Positions 33,701 through 45,509 of a stretch of 64,000 nucleotides of DNA are shown in pieces. The position numbers and the translations under genes are program-made. The stretch's first letter is position 1. Each line of letters starts with the position of its first letter. Source of the stretch: Hydractinia symbiolongicarpus. Taxonomy: Eukaryota > Cnidaria > Hydrozoa > Anthoathecata > Hydractiniidae. The stretch is taken from contig NC_079882.1 of NCBI RefSeq assembly GCF_029227915.1, positions 13,786,501-13,850,500 of the forward strand. The letters are read 5' to 3'. The notes under the pieces were generated by a model, which was given only the letters and a program-made list of their open reading frames with translations, ran no database searches and was not told the origin of the DNA.

Positions 33701-36274
33701 GACTACTCGGCAGAATCTATAATCAGCTAGCGCGTTATTTTCAAACTTTTGATCATCAAAATTATTCACATCGTCGTACCAGATAAATCGGAGTAAATTA
33801 CGATCTTCAGGTGATACCGATATTTGATGGAAGGCTTTTTCAATGTCACCAGTTATTGCGATATTATACGCTCTAAATCGTAACAACACTCCAAACAATG
33901 AAGTGTTCAGTGACGGACCGGTATATAAACATTCATTTAGCGATCGACTATCTTTATGCTTTGCGCTAGCATCGAAAACTATACGTACTTTCGTTGCATT
34001 TCTGTTAGGTTTAATAACAGCTCTGTGGGGGAGATAATGGGTTTCCCCAACACCAGGGCTTTCTGTCGTCTTTTCAATGATACCGCTGTCCAATTGTTCT
34101 TTAAATATATCGTCGTATGTTTTCAATAATTCGGTATTGTTTTTTAATTTATTAAACTGTGATCGGAGGCGGTCTTTAGCTAGTGAATAGTTATCCTCAA
34201 TGAACATTTTATCACCTTTCACTGGTAGCCTCACTTCGTAATGATGATCTTTAAATTTTATTTCATCCGTGAATTTGTCGTAAATACTAGGTTCTTCGGA
34301 GGAAATCCCTAAACTTTCCAAGTTGAAAAATTTATTCACGTTTTCATTCAGAATCTCATAATCTGATTGAGTTTCTTTCATAATTAATAACGAATGAGTA
34401 CAAGCCATATTTGCTGTAACAGGAGTGGTAGAGACAGTAGAAACTGGACCACTTAAGATAAATCCAAGTTTTGATCCCATGGCAACAGGACCTCCGCTAG
34501 AACTTCGTAAAACAGTTTTCGTGAAAAAATTCCAGTAATAATCGGCTCCAATTAATATGTCGACGTGTAGATCGTCGCTAAAATTCTGATCAGCTAATTG
34601 TAAGCCTTGCAAATGTTCATAATTTTCAACAGCAAAATTGATAGTTTGTCCGGAAACAGGTTTGCAAATATCATTCACAAACGTAGAAACATTAATGCTC
34701 TCATTCGATATTGTGCTTTTAATTTCAAATTTGACAAGATCAAGTTTTTTCGTAGAGTGTTCACCTCCAAAGACTTTAATACTCAGTTCTTTTTTTGAAA
34801 CAGTTTTTAAATTCAACCTTTTTCTCGCTGGCGGTGTGATGTACGACAATTGCGAACCGCTGTCAAATAAAATGCGTAATTTCGCAGAAAAATTTCCATC
34901 GCATGATGTAACTGTAGCCATAGCAGTTTGCAGCAAAACATTATTTTGATCAGAAGCTATGTTTATATTAGCAGGTGTAACGTTCGAGGAAGAATCTTCA
35001 CTTTCTGCATCTTTATTTTCGGTTTCATTTTTCTTAGGACTACGACTAGGAGGAGGATTTGGATTATGTTTCTTTTCGCATAAGGCTATGTGATGTTTTC
35101 CTTTGCAGTGAAAACAACGAAAACTTGCTTTGCATTCACGACTCATGTGTCCTTTTCTTAAACATAAAAAACAGCGTCCATTTTTCAAAACAATTTCTTT
35201 CCTGGTTTCTAATTTTGTTACAGTTCTGCATTCATGTAATTTATGCTCACCAGAACAAAAGGAACAGAATAACTTTCGGGTACCAGTTCGCGCAGCTTGT
35301 GCATTCAAAGAACTTCCACTGCTGGGGAACTCCCGCTGCTCATCTTCTTCTAATTTTATATTCGAAAGTTTTTCACGTGCCATAATTTCTTTTCTTAAAA
35401 ATTTTAACACAGCTTCAGCGTCCCAAATATCTTCATCAAATTTTCTACTTATCATTAATTTGATATCATTCGGTAATTTTGACAAAACAACAGGAATAAG
35501 CATAGGTCCATAGTTTTCTGCTTTAAAACCCAGGGCTTTCAAACTTCTCACTTGAGATTCGATTAGGTCGTAAAGTTTTCGCATAGATTTAATATCTCTC
35601 GAACTTTTTACATTTTCAAGAGTCAAAAGTTTGTTCATATGAGCTGACACAGTAATTTGTGGATCACCAAATCGTTCTTTTAAAAGATCTCGCGCAATTT
35701 CATAGTTTTCGTTACATAACGATAAACCGCTGATTGTTTGTTCTGCCGAGCCCGACAAAAGATTTGTCAAATACGTCAATTTTTCGACAGAAGAAAGAGA
35801 TTCATTCTTATGTATCGCACACTCAAAAGATTCGTCAAAGGACTTCCATTGCAAAGGATCACCGTTAAACTTTTTCAGCTCAAGTTTCGGAAGTTTAATT
35901 CGATCCCTCACGCTGGAGTTTCCAGACCCATCAGAAGAAGTAACAGAAACATTACCTTCAATTTCAAACACATGCTTGTCAAGAAACTTTTTCAATGTTG
36001 TTAACTCTTTCGCAGCATACTGCTCAAATTCCAAGTGTGACATCATTTCATTAGCTAAATTCTCTGGCTCAATTAAGTCATTAACTTCATTTTGAATAGT
36101 TGTTACGTTCAATAATTTAGCTTCCAGTAAATCATAACTGGATAAGAGTACCGCACCATGATCTTTCAAAGCAAACCTTTCATAAATAGGTTTCACAGTT
36201 TCATTAACAATTTTCTTAAAAACACCAACATAAGCACCACGACTTCTTCTCTTTTTACTGATATCTTCAGTCAT
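30722..36274 (-). pseudogene. BEL/Pao gag-pol polyprotein with two in-frame TAA codons
   Basis: ATG at 36274 (MTEDISKKRRSRGAYVG) starts a single 1851-codon frame. Parts in order: gag with LPKLELKKFNGDPLQW (DUF1759-like, about residue 130); zinc knuckles (CFLCLRKGHMSREC) around residues 340-410; aspartic protease (ILFDSGSQLSYITP) near 470; reverse transcriptase with VRIVFDASAKHKDS and LHVDD near 895; RNase H with ELHGFSDGS; an HHCC zinc finger; an integrase core with GIDYAGPL, LSDNGKCF and GGFFERLVKSVKR. TAA codons occupy codon 953 (33416-33418) and codon 1629 (31388-31390). There are no frameshifts. The distal part ends with the usual TPNHLMYGRKL region. Confidence 0.95.
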
Positions 36275-36430
36275 GTTTGTATATAATTTCAAAAGTAACT
36301 AAATTGTAAGTGTTGTAAATTCAAAAAATGTTCTAATGTTTATGTGTATAATTTCAAAAGTTCTATGTGAGTAAATATTCAGCAACTGTCGATTAAATAA
36401 ACCAACGATCAATAATTATATCCAACAATA

Positions 36431-36449
36431 AATCCGGCTCGGTGAACCA
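36431..36449 (-). promoter_or_regulatory. Primer-binding site candidate
   Basis: TGGTTCACCGAGCCGGATT on the minus strand, one base inside the 5' LTR. It begins with TGG and so is complementary to a tRNA 3' CCA end, with the next bases fitting an acceptor/T-arm sequence. I did not identify which tRNA. Confidence 0.65.
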
Positions 36450-36450
36450 A

Positions 36451-36646
36451 TGTTTTATCCACAATTATAATCAGAGGACTGTATAATAAGAATACGAGGT
36501 TTCGGGGGTATCAACCAAAGAGAACAACCTCGTTCAACAAGAAGTAAAATCTAATTAAGCTCTTCAAAAATATAAACAGAAAAATATATACAAAAGTGAG
36601 CGCACGTGTAAAGGTCACGTGTTCAAGTCGCATGGTCAATTCAACA
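36451..36646 (-). repeat. BEL/Pao LTR (5' LTR in element orientation)
   Basis: 195 of 196 bases match the other LTR. It is followed on the minus strand by one spacer base and a primer-binding-site candidate. Confidence 0.95.
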
Positions 36647-36651
36647 AAAAG

Positions 36652-37859
36652 AAAATTTTGTCAGAGGAACATTGGATTGTAAACCTTAAAATACTTTCAG
36701 CGAAAACCAGTCGATTTATTAATTTTTTTTTAAGTTACAGTTAAAAGTTCTTGTAATATTAGCCTGGTGTTTCTTATGATCATTTTTCTTATTATAAAAA
36801 CACGCTTTTTTGTTTGCAATAAGTCAGACAAACTGATATTTATTAGAATGAAACTAGGCCTTGTGTGTGCACTCCTATGGATAAAAACGATTGTTGTAAC
36901 TTGTAAAATTTCTGTGTGTTTATGCCTGTAACATGGATGATGTTTTGAAACAGTTTTTGTCATTTTCTTATGGGTTCTTATGGTTTTTTTTGGTTTTTTA
37001 GGTCATCTAGCTACACCTCGGAAGGCTGGAAGTTTAATTTATAGACAAGAATGTAATCTAACTACGTGCGAGACGTGATTAAACAAACAAATTAAACCCT
37101 ATATGATGTTGTCATTATAATTTTGTAAATTTTTAGATTTAAGAGATTGGATTCAAAATCACGTTTGTTATTTACAAAATATGGAAGTTAATTTCAAATG
37201 TTTTGTATTGTTAGAATGCTTTCAGAAATGTTTAAAACTCGCGCAATTAAAATTTCCTGAAGATAGATTTTGTTTTATTATTTTATGCACCCGTTTTCGT
37301 CTGATTTGCTCTTGCGTTGTTTTAATACGTACACCACTTCCGAATTCAGTCCTACTTTGTTCTTACTTATGAAACTTTACGGTAGTTTAAAATGCAGTGT
37401 AAGAAAATTCAGATTCTGGTTTGTTCTTATTTTCTAACAAAATTCAAACTCAGGTTGTTAGTTGTAAAAACAGTTTTGTTTCTATTCATCTGAAAATATT
37501 TGGGTCTTGCCCTTATACAGTTGTTCTTACAAAAAAGCGCGTAGTCCTGTCACATTCCCTAAAAATTTCTAAAAAATATAAAAGAGAAGGTGATTTGAAT
37601 TGCTTAATTAGTTCTTGCAGTTTTCCCGAATGTTAATGGCTCCTCGAAATTAAAGTCTAGTGTAGCAAAATTGTTTTTCGGCAAAATAAAAATTACGCTA
37701 AAAAATCAGTACGCCGTTTTCGCAAAACTAAGTGTCAAATGATCCTATTGTATTATCATTATTAGTTTTGTATCATCAGCAGGGAGAGGGAGGGTGCTAA
37801 CAGCTTCGCCCATATCCCCGCGAACATTGCCGCCGCCTTGATGAATAAATTTTGCTTGC
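36652..37859. other. Spacer between BEL/Pao and the RT-like element
   Basis: AT-rich sequence with only short frames. From about 37780 it becomes less AT-rich, probably the upstream part of the RT-like element, but no clear block is readable before 37860. Confidence 0.4.
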
Positions 37860-39555
37860 AACTTGCGAGAATGCTTCGCAACCTTCTTTACAATTATGTG
37901 CTGGGCAGGAAACAGGAGCCTAAGCAGAAATACACGCTGTGACATATTCGATATGGATGAAACAGAAACAGTCTTGTTGATTGATGCAGAAAACGCATTC
38001 AATCCTATTAATAGGAAAGTCTTGCTTCATAACATAGTTATTCTTTGTCCAATCATATCAACATACATCAGTAACTGTTACAGCTCTCCAGCGCGACTGT
38101 TCATAACTGCAGGAGGAGAAATAAAATCAACAGAAGGTACTACTCAAGGCGACCCGACTGCGATGGCTGCATATGCTCTTTCTACAACGCCATTACTTTC
38201 AACCTTATTGTTTAAGAGTGAAGAAAATAATTTTACAACGTAGGAAGTTGCTTTTGCAGATGATTTCACTGTGGCTGGAAAGGTTCATGAGATATAATCT
38301 ATATGGGACTCCTTGAATCTCAATGGGCCAAAGTATGGGTACTAACCAAAGGCAGTCAAATCCGTATTAATTGTGAAAGCAGAATATACGGAGAAGGCTG
38401 CTGAGTATTTTGGTGATACGGATGTGAAAATAACAACAACAGGACAACGTCATCTTGGAGCAGTAATTGGAAGTGTTGCATACAAGAGAGAATATGTGTC
38501 AAACAAGGTAGAATCCTGGGCGAAACAATTCCGTCTTTTATCAAAAAATGCGGAAATAGATCCCCAGGCTGCATACTGTGGATTTATCAATGGATTCCGT
38601 AGTAAATTGACATATTGTATAAGAACTATACCGGATATTTGTGACTTGCTATATCCACTGGAAGGAATAATGCGTGATGAGTTTGTACCTGCATTAAATG
38701 GGGGCATTCTATGCTCCGATAATGAAAGATTGCTTATGTCATTACCACCACGTATGGGTGGTATGGGTCTCATAGTATTTCATGAGGAAGCAATTCATGA
38801 GTACGCAAATTCTAGAGAATTAACGGCGACAGTTAGAGACCTCGTCCTGCAATAGAATACGTCATATGTAACAACATCCACAAGGAGTACGAAGGGGAAA
38901 TTCAGAGCCAAACGTGAAAGTCGCCAAAATGAATTACTTCAAAAACTAACTCTATCACTAGATGCAAGAATGAAACGTCTGAATTGTAGCAACATAGAAA
39001 AAGGATCGTCGAATTGGTTGACAGTTTTACCTTTGAAAGATCACGGCTTCGACCTGAATAAACAAAATTTTTGGGATGCTGTTAGAATAAGATATGGTTG
39101 GAATTTATCTAATGCCCCAACATTATGTGCATGCGGTGCTAAATTTGATTTTCAACATGCTATGAACTGTAAGAAAGGTGGATTTGTTATCATCCGTCAC
39201 AACAATATTCGGGACATCACCACAAATATGCTTTCACAAGTTTGTAAAGATGTCGAATCGGAACCTATGTTGAAGCCTCTCACTGGTGAAAAGTTTGACA
39301 AACGATCAGTAAAAACGTCGCACGAAGCTCGTTTAGACGTAATTTTGGGGGATTGAGGATTTTGGGAAAAAGGACAAAATGCATTTTATGATATAAGGGT
39401 CTTTGATCCAAACGCACAGCGTTATTTTAACCAAAACCTAAAGCAATGTTATGTTAGGAACAAGGCTGAGAAGAAGAATCAATACAACGAAGGAGTATTG
39501 GAAGTTGAGAATGGATGCTTCACATCGTTGGTATTCTCGATTTATGGCGGAATGG
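37860..39555 (+). pseudogene. Reverse-transcriptase-like element, left part (split by the Polinton)
   Basis: Blocks in order: QETGA near 37905, then METE-type [17 protein letters not shown] with the first RT aspartate, [32 protein letters not shown] (FADD in place of YADD), ITTTGQRHLGAVIGS, PRMGGMGL, then GSSNWLTVLPLKDHGF, CACGAKFDFQHAMNCKKGG and EARLDV. The CxC...H...C cluster and the following RLDV...AFYDIRVFDP region look like a zinc-binding unit plus a PD-(D/E)XK-like nuclease (inference). Frameshifts and stops are frequent. The family is repetitive in cnidarians as I recall; its formal class is uncertain. The remainder lies at 58238-58469. Confidence 0.8.
39551..39555. repeat. Target site duplication (left), AATGG
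   Basis: AATGG sits directly before the left TIR and is repeated at 58238-58242 directly after the right TIR. Polintons make 5-6 bp duplications. Confidence 0.95.
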
Positions 39556-39702
39556 AGTAGTAGTAGGGAGTGAATTTAAGTACACCGACCTCCTCCTACA
39601 CCTTTATCCCCAAAAACCCCGCTTCCACCATTTCCATCACCACCCCATCCAAAAAAAACAAGTAAAAAAAAATCATATGCTAATATCAACAAAAATAATA
39701 TT
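39556..39702 (+). repeat. Polinton left terminal inverted repeat
   Basis: Starts AGTAGTAGTAGGGAGTGAAT. The first 105 bp are nearly identical to the right TIR in inverse orientation, including the CCTCCTCCTACACC and CACCACCCCATCC blocks, then similarity fades with small indels up to about 39702. Confidence 0.95.
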
Positions 39703-39774
39703 AAATACCAATAACCAACACATAATAATATTAAATGTAAGATGCATGATGTCATACACTAAATCATACAGAAT

Positions 39775-42700
39775 ATGAGTAAGGGAAATTCCCCAATTAT
39801 TCAATCCTTGACCAAATCAAAAATTTTTCTGGTTGGAATAAAATGTACCTATAAAAAAGGAATGAATTTTTTCAAAAATGCAATCAATAAAATATATAAT
39901 ACCGTGTCGGCACCAGTAGCGGCAACTCGCGAAGCGCTCGATAAACAGCTAAAGAACGTGAAGGATACCGTTACATATTACTACAACAAGGCCAGGGATA
40001 AATTTTCAGGAACACCAACTCTCCACGATGAGGTTCAACGGATCACCATCAAAGATGAATACCAAGGAATTGAGGACCTCAAACACATGTTCGGGAAAGA
40101 ATCTAAGCATGCCACCAATACTGATGTAATTGAGGATATCCATAATATTTTTGATGATGACGCGGAAATGATAAAAGACGGAAACCACATCAAAACATGG
40201 AGGTTCAACAAAAACCTTAACCAGCCATTGACAGATACCATTATGCGAAAAATCACACTACACGTAGACATGCGTGTGAAGGTGGTATACAGCTTTAGCT
40301 GGGATATTTACAGAGGCGGTGGAGATGTGGCCAATTACCACAGAACAAAGAGCTCAGGGTCACTCTCAAGTATGGCTGAAATCGAGGCTTTTATGGATGA
40401 ATGCGAGATGAATCGCCGGGATCTAGAATATGCAGAATTTTGGGTCAAGGCTTATTTACCACCCGACAGAGCCGTCGACACCCCAGGAGCATATGAAGGC
40501 AAAACAGTATTCAAGCACGTACAAGTCAAGATAATCTCTACTAGAGAGCCCCTACTTGGATGTGGACCTTCGCCAGATTGGCTGCGGGCTAAGAGATGCA
40601 TTTATAGTTTTAACAAGATAGATGAAATATCGGACAGCCTATGTTTCTGGAGATGCTTGGTCGTTCATTACCGCGAGGATCGAAAGCAACGTGAAAAACA
40701 TATTACGCAAGAGGCCCTCAAATTAGCACGCGAGTACTACGAGAATACTACGAGAGGAAGAGGTACGTGCCACGAGGCTCGTGGATTTGGAGGGCATTAC
40801 CAAAAATTTCAAAATTAACATAAATCCTTGAACCAAAAACAAACAAAGATAAGGCCTCATGGCGTCTCGTATATGGACAAGGTCAATACCAAAAAGACTT
40901 AGACACGATCAATATTGGTATGCTGCAGGGTCATTGTTTTTATATCAAGAAAATGGAGGTACTAACTCAGCATTGGGAATGCGAGGTTTGTACACAAAGA
41001 TTCAACAGATCTGAAAATCTCACGCGACACAAACAAAATGAATGTGAAGGTATCAAGACCAAATCATTTGCAGAGGTGAAAAGGTCGAGCGTATGCCGAG
41101 CAGCTCCGAGCGGGTATTTTATCCCGATAAGGGTTTCAGTTACGCGGCATACCAATGGATTGAAGCTATGTCAGAGCAAACAGGAAGACATATACACCAT
41201 GCGCTTTGTGGACATGGAGGAGAGCGTGTGATACGCGACGGTAGTAAGGCTGTATACAAGATCGACGGTTATGATCCTCAGACAAAAACAGTGTACGAAT
41301 ACCACGGTTGCAAATGGCATGGATGCCCATGTCAACCACAGCGAACAACACCGATAGGCTTAATTTCAACCTCACCAAATTTAAAGAGGATCACGATCGA
41401 AAACTAGGGTACAACCTGGTCACTGCACGGGAGTGTGAAAATCCTCCCAAGGTTAAGAGGGTATTCAAGAAAGAATTTCGAGCATATCCCTATTTTATTG
41501 TATTTGATTTCGAGGCTCTCCTGGCACCATTAAATCATCACCAAACGTTTGATCTAACATATATTTCAGAGCATATCCCTGTAAGTGTTGCAATTCACGA
41601 TAGTCTGCAAGAACATCCAACATTCATCATGAATGAAGATTCAAAGGTGCTTGTGCAATAATTTGTTGAGCAACTAGAGCAGACACAAATGAGGATTGTC
41701 CAAGAAGTCAAAAAGACATATCCCAAGCCAGATGATTTCGATATGCTCCCGGAACAAACTCAAAATGCTTGGCACGAATGGGTAAACCAGGTTACAGTGA
41801 TAGGCTTTAACAGTGGCAAGTACGATATCAACATGATAAAGCGGTATTTTGTCGAACGAATTGCGGATGATGATAATATCAAAGTAGCGAAAAAGGATAA
41901 TGATTATATGTTTCTAACCACCTCGAGGTTTAAATTCATCGATATTAAAAATTTGCTTGCACCAGGCCTGAGTTATGAAAAATGGTGCAAATCGCTGGAT
42001 TGCAATCTCAAAAAATTAGTGTTTCCATATGAATGGCTATCAAGCTACGAAAAATTGAACCATCGAGGCCCAGTCGACTATGAGGCGTTTTATAGCAAAC
42101 TCAGTGGTAAAAACACCTTATCACCTGAAAATTACCAGACGTTCAGAGATGAGTTTTTTAAAAGGGGATGCGTCACGATGCTGGACTGGCTAGCCGAATA
42201 CAATATAGCCGATGTAACACCGTTTATCGAGGCTGTGGACAAAACCCACAATACGTACTACGAGGATGGGATTGATATTTTGAAAGATGAAGTGAGCATT
42301 CCGGGTGTTTCGATGCGGTACATTCTGAACAAGTCTCTACGACTGAACCCGGATATACAGCTTTATGCCCCAGGGTATCCGTGAAAGCATAAATGCGAAG
42401 CTTATTGTACCAAAGCCCGATGCGAATATTGTAAACAGGTTCAAAACGCTTGTACAATATGTACAAAGAACGAGGCGTATGAACTCCTCCAAACTGGCAT
42501 GGTAGGTGGCCAGCTATTGTATTTTGTAGGTACCATGAGAGTAATGTTACAGGTATCAGATCGCATATTTATAACGAACCGAAAAAATGTAGAACCATCC
42601 TAGGATATGACGCCAATATGCTCTACCCGAGCACCCTACTCCAAGATTTCCCTTGTGGTAAGGAGAAGCTGATCAAAATAGCAGATCCTGCTGGAGAACT

Positions 42701-43729
42701 GGATGTTCTAATGGAGAGCATTATAGACGGAGATTTTTTCGGGTTTGCCCAAGTTGATATTGAAGTGCCCACTGAGTTGTACGAAAAATTCAGCGAGATG
42801 TCACCGTTATTTGTAGTCAGGGAGATCGCTGACAACCAAATCCCTCACTACATGCACGATTATTTAAACAAGACAAGGCGAAAACGTATACCGGGTACTA
42901 GGAAAGTCCTAGGGGTGATAAGAGCCGAGAAGATCCTGCTTTGTACTGACCTGCTTAATTGGTACCTGGGGCATGGTTTAAAAATTACGGCTTGTTATCA
43001 AATACTCAAGTACTCACGTGGTAAACCGTTTGCTTGGTTCCCGGAGGAAATCGCGAATGCACGACGCCAAGCAGATAAAGACCCAGACAAGCGCATCGCT
43101 GGCCATACGGCCAAACTTAAAGGTAACGAGAGGCATATGAAGTAAGGCAGACTAAACAAGGCGTTTCCATAAATAGGGCGTACCAATGCGGGATATATGT
43201 ATATCAATTGGCCAAGCTGCGGATGCTCGAATTTTACTATAATTTTCTCGACAAGTACGTAGATCGACAAAATTTCGAATACATATACATGGACACAGAC
43301 TCAGCGTACTTTGCAATCTCTGGAGATAACCTACGTGATGTTGTTCGTCCCGAATTAATTGAGCAGTACGATAAGGATGTTAAAAACTGGCTTGTTACTG
43401 ACAAACACTCGAGTCGAACCAGAGGGTTATTCAAGGAAGAATTCATCGGCTCGAGGATGATAGCGCTAACAGCCAAGTGTTATTTCGTCGAAGGTAAAGA
43501 TGGCACTAAGTTCTCGTGTAAAGGAATGTCCAAAAGACAGAATAAGGTGACGTGGTCGAGGTATATAGGATCACTTAATGGAGAGCTGGATAATGCAAAA
43601 AATGTGGGCTTCCGGGTATATAACCAGGGGATGGTGACTTATGAACAAAACAAGCTAGGTCTATCGGCGTTTTACGATAAAAGGGTTGTGCATGAGGATG
43701 GTGTTCATACAAAGCCATTAGAATTATAA
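39775..43729 (+). pseudogene. Protein-primed type B DNA polymerase (pPolB), multiply broken
   Basis: Would copy the Polinton by protein priming. The N-terminal part (39775-40818) has GCGPSPDWLRAKRCIYSFNK and LCFWRCLVVHYRED. Next comes a C2H2-like finger (CEVCTQRFNRSENLTRH), then RHIHHALCGHGGERV. The exonuclease part has DFEALLAP (Exo I), GFNSGKYDINM (Exo II) and YNIADVTPF (Exo III). The polymerase part has GYDANMLYPS (motif A) and YMDTDSAYF (motif C). Frame changes occur near 40820, 41090, 41390, 42385-42600 and 43140, plus a TAA at 41659. Motif B (KxxxNxxYG) is missing: sequence jumps from KLKGN to EAYEVRQTKQG near 43126. A hairpin follows the stop. Confidence 0.9.
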
Positions 43730-43751
43730 GTGACGACTCTTGTCCCAAAGT

Positions 43752-43776
43752 TTGTATATACTGATAGTATATACAA
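43752..43776 (+). terminator. Hairpin after pPolB
   Basis: Perfect 11-bp stem TTGTATATACT with loop GAT, 22 bp after the polymerase stop and 6 bp before the next ATG. Probably marks a transcript end. Confidence 0.6.
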
Positions 43777-43782
43777 CAAAAA

Positions 43783-44282
43783 ATGGAGGAGACCAAGTGC
43801 TGTTCAAACTGTAGAAAACCTTGTTCTTTGGATAATTTTAAGATCCAACGGGATGGCGAATGGACCAAAAATGTTGTATAAAATGCCTCAACCGTATGAA
43901 GGCAGCAAAGGAACGAAACAAATGCCATCATGGAAAATATCAGGGTCTTTGTAAAGAATGTGATTTCCCTGCATATTTGCATCACCTTATTCTAAGTAGG
44001 ATTCACCATGCTCTAAACAATGACACTGAGATAGCATCCACAGAGTACCTAGGGTGTGTCATCTGTACATTTATTGGGCATGTCGAAGCTCAATTTAGGC
44101 ATGGGATGTGCTGGAGCAATAGAGGTCAGTGGCAGTTCGATCATAAAATACCAGTTAAATATCGAGAAAATAGCGTTGCCCCAAGCGAAGAATCACAGCT
44201 CGCGCGGTTACATTATACCAACATGCAACCCATGTGGAAAAATGAAAATCAGTCCAAATGCTATCGATTTATAACCGAGTAG
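43783..44282 (+). pseudogene. Zinc-ribbon plus HNH endonuclease (one frameshift)
   Basis: ATG at 43783 reads METKC-type MEETKCCSNCRKPCSLDNFK and is shifted near 43870. The new frame continues CCIKCLNRMKAAKERNKCHH with a further Cys pair (GLCKECD). The C-terminal HNH-like region has EYLGCVICTFIGHVEAQF, GQWQFDHKIPVKY and RLHYTNMQPMWKNEN. Proteins with Cys ribbons followed by YLGC...WxxDHxIP...LHYxNxQPMW are found in large DNA viruses and Polintons and resemble homing-type nucleases. Without the shift it would be about 165 residues. Confidence 0.8.
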
Positions 44283-44299
44283 TTTAGCGCGCTTTATTC

Positions 44300-44323
44300 A
44301 AGGGTGTTGTCTAGCGACACCTT
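44300..44323 (+). terminator. Hairpin after the HNH gene
   Basis: AAGGGTGTTG pairs with GCGACACCTTT (two or three G-T pairs) around loop TCTA, between the HNH stop (44282) and the next AATAAATG start (44338). Confidence 0.5.
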
Positions 44324-44337
44324 TACACAAAGCTGCA

Positions 44338-44345
44338 AATAAATG
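44338..44345 (+). promoter_or_regulatory. AATAAATG start motif
   Basis: The octamer whose last three bases are the ATG of the membrane protein at 44343. One of eight exact cases in this element. Confidence 0.5.
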
Positions 44346-44959
44346 ATGGATATATTACTGCTTATAGCCGTGCTACTTCCATACGTATTAATCCTTGCTT
44401 GTTTCTTTAGATATCAGCGTCTAATAAACATGGCTCACGATTTATCGGAGATATTTGATGTTGTCGATACCCCAGCAGAGGCTGTTGAAAAATCGATAGA
44501 CAAACGCCAGGCTTTGAAGGATGCTCGCAAATCCAAGCTTCATCTTTTGCCGAAAAAATATACGGATGCGTTCATCGATAAGGCATCACCTGAGGTTCTT
44601 GAGAAAATACACGCTGATTTCGTTGAAAAGGAACTCCAGGAAAAGGGGGAAACCACAGCGAGAGCCATCAGCACTCACGCCCTTGGGCTATATAGCAAAG
44701 CTATCGGTAACCTTATACCACTTTTTTTGAAGCCCTCCGTCATGACTTAAAAAACGATCCTAATATCAGGGAGAGCATGACTGATCTTGGTATATTGGTT
44801 TACACAGCCTTTGGTCGATTCCTCGCGCCTTTGCTCGTTGCGGCGCACACCATAAATCATACCCAGATGTCAAAGTCCAAAATGAATGAAAATAAGGTTG
44901 ATATAGAACAAGAAAAAAATGGGGCATACTCTATCAAAGATATGCATGGGCAATCGTGA
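44343..44959 (+). pseudogene. Polinton membrane protein, about 205 residues (one frameshift)
   Basis: Begins MMDILLLIAVLLPYVLILAC, an N-terminal membrane anchor, followed by a charged region (LHLLPKKYTDAFIDKASPEV). A T run near 44735 shifts the frame by one. Read past it, the protein continues ALRHDLKNDPNIRESM and a second hydrophobic segment ILVYTAFGRFLAPLLVAAHT, ending KDMHGQS. No known domain. A virion-membrane or assembly role is inference. Confidence 0.6.
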
Positions 44960-45176
44960 ATTCTTTGACAAATGGAGTAGGATAGTAGATTCAAAAAATA
45001 AAAACAGACTAAAGGCGCCGTATACGGATTGGATCTCAATATATGGTGATTCCAACAGAATACCTCTTGTGAAAATTGTAACACCGGCAGAAGACCGATT
45101 TCCACCACAAGCATATGATTTAATAGTGATTCCACATATTAGTGAATTAAGGTATCTTGGTGGATATAACAAATGA
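44919..45176 (+). CDS. Small Polinton protein, 85 residues
   Basis: MGHTLSKICMGNREFFDKW to ELRYLGGYNK. The ATG lies inside the end of the preceding gene, and the TGA overlaps the next start as ATGA. It looks intact. No family recognised, but overlap on both sides argues it is real and expressed with its neighbours. Confidence 0.6.
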   Translation: MGHTLSKICMGNREFFDKWSRIVDSKNKNRLKAPYTDWISIYGDSNRIPLVKIVTPAEDRFPPQAYDLIVIPHISELRYLGGYNK

Positions 45177-45502
45177 GTGAAGACAATACTAACCAAGTTA
45201 TCACCAAGAAAAACGAGGGCCGTGTTGCTGCTGGTAAGAGACTTGCGGAATGGAACCGGAAGAACAAGGCTGACTTGAAAAAGAACATGGGTAAAAGTAC
45301 TTTCCAAGAGAGTCAGACTCCTGCAGCAGGTCCCTCCAAGTCCATGGGCAGTAAAGTATACATTGGGGGAAGCCTACTCGCGATCGCATGTATTGGTGGT
45401 GTCATATATTTTATCCGTAAATCAGCGGTTACCCAGCAGCCTGTACCAGCGGCTCAGCAAAAACCTTCAAAGCCTGAGATTGATACTTCTCACATGCGAT
45501 AA
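45173..45502 (+). CDS. Polinton single-pass membrane protein, 109 residues
   Basis: Starts at the ATGA overlap. N-terminal half is basic (NEGRVAAGKRLAEWNRKNK), then Ser/Gly-rich, then one membrane segment VYIGGSLLAIACIGGVIYFI, then a Pro/Ala/Gln-rich tail. The AGKRLAEWNRK motif with a following membrane anchor recurs in Polinton cargo as I recall. Intact. Confidence 0.65.
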   Translation: MSEDNTNQVITKKNEGRVAAGKRLAEWNRKNKADLKKNMGKSTFQESQTPAAGPSKSMGSKVYIGGSLLAIACIGGVIYFIRKSAVTQQPVPAAQQKPSKPEIDTSHMR

Positions 45503-45509
45503 GCCTATA

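Larger units (their letters stand above)
30492..36646 (-). mobile_element. BEL/Pao LTR retrotransposon, young insertion
   Basis: Two 196-bp LTRs begin TGTTTTATCC and end AATTCAACA in plus-strand reading. They differ at a single base (near 30671 and 36630). AAAAG is duplicated at 30487-30491 and 36647-36651. One minus-strand frame covers gag, protease, reverse transcriptase, RNase H and integrase. The near-identical LTRs point to a very recent insertion, yet the frame has two TAA codons. Confidence 0.97.

Noticed and set aside
33843-36004. Plus-strand frames opposite the BEL/Pao polyprotein
   Set aside because: Shadows of the strong minus-strand coding frame.
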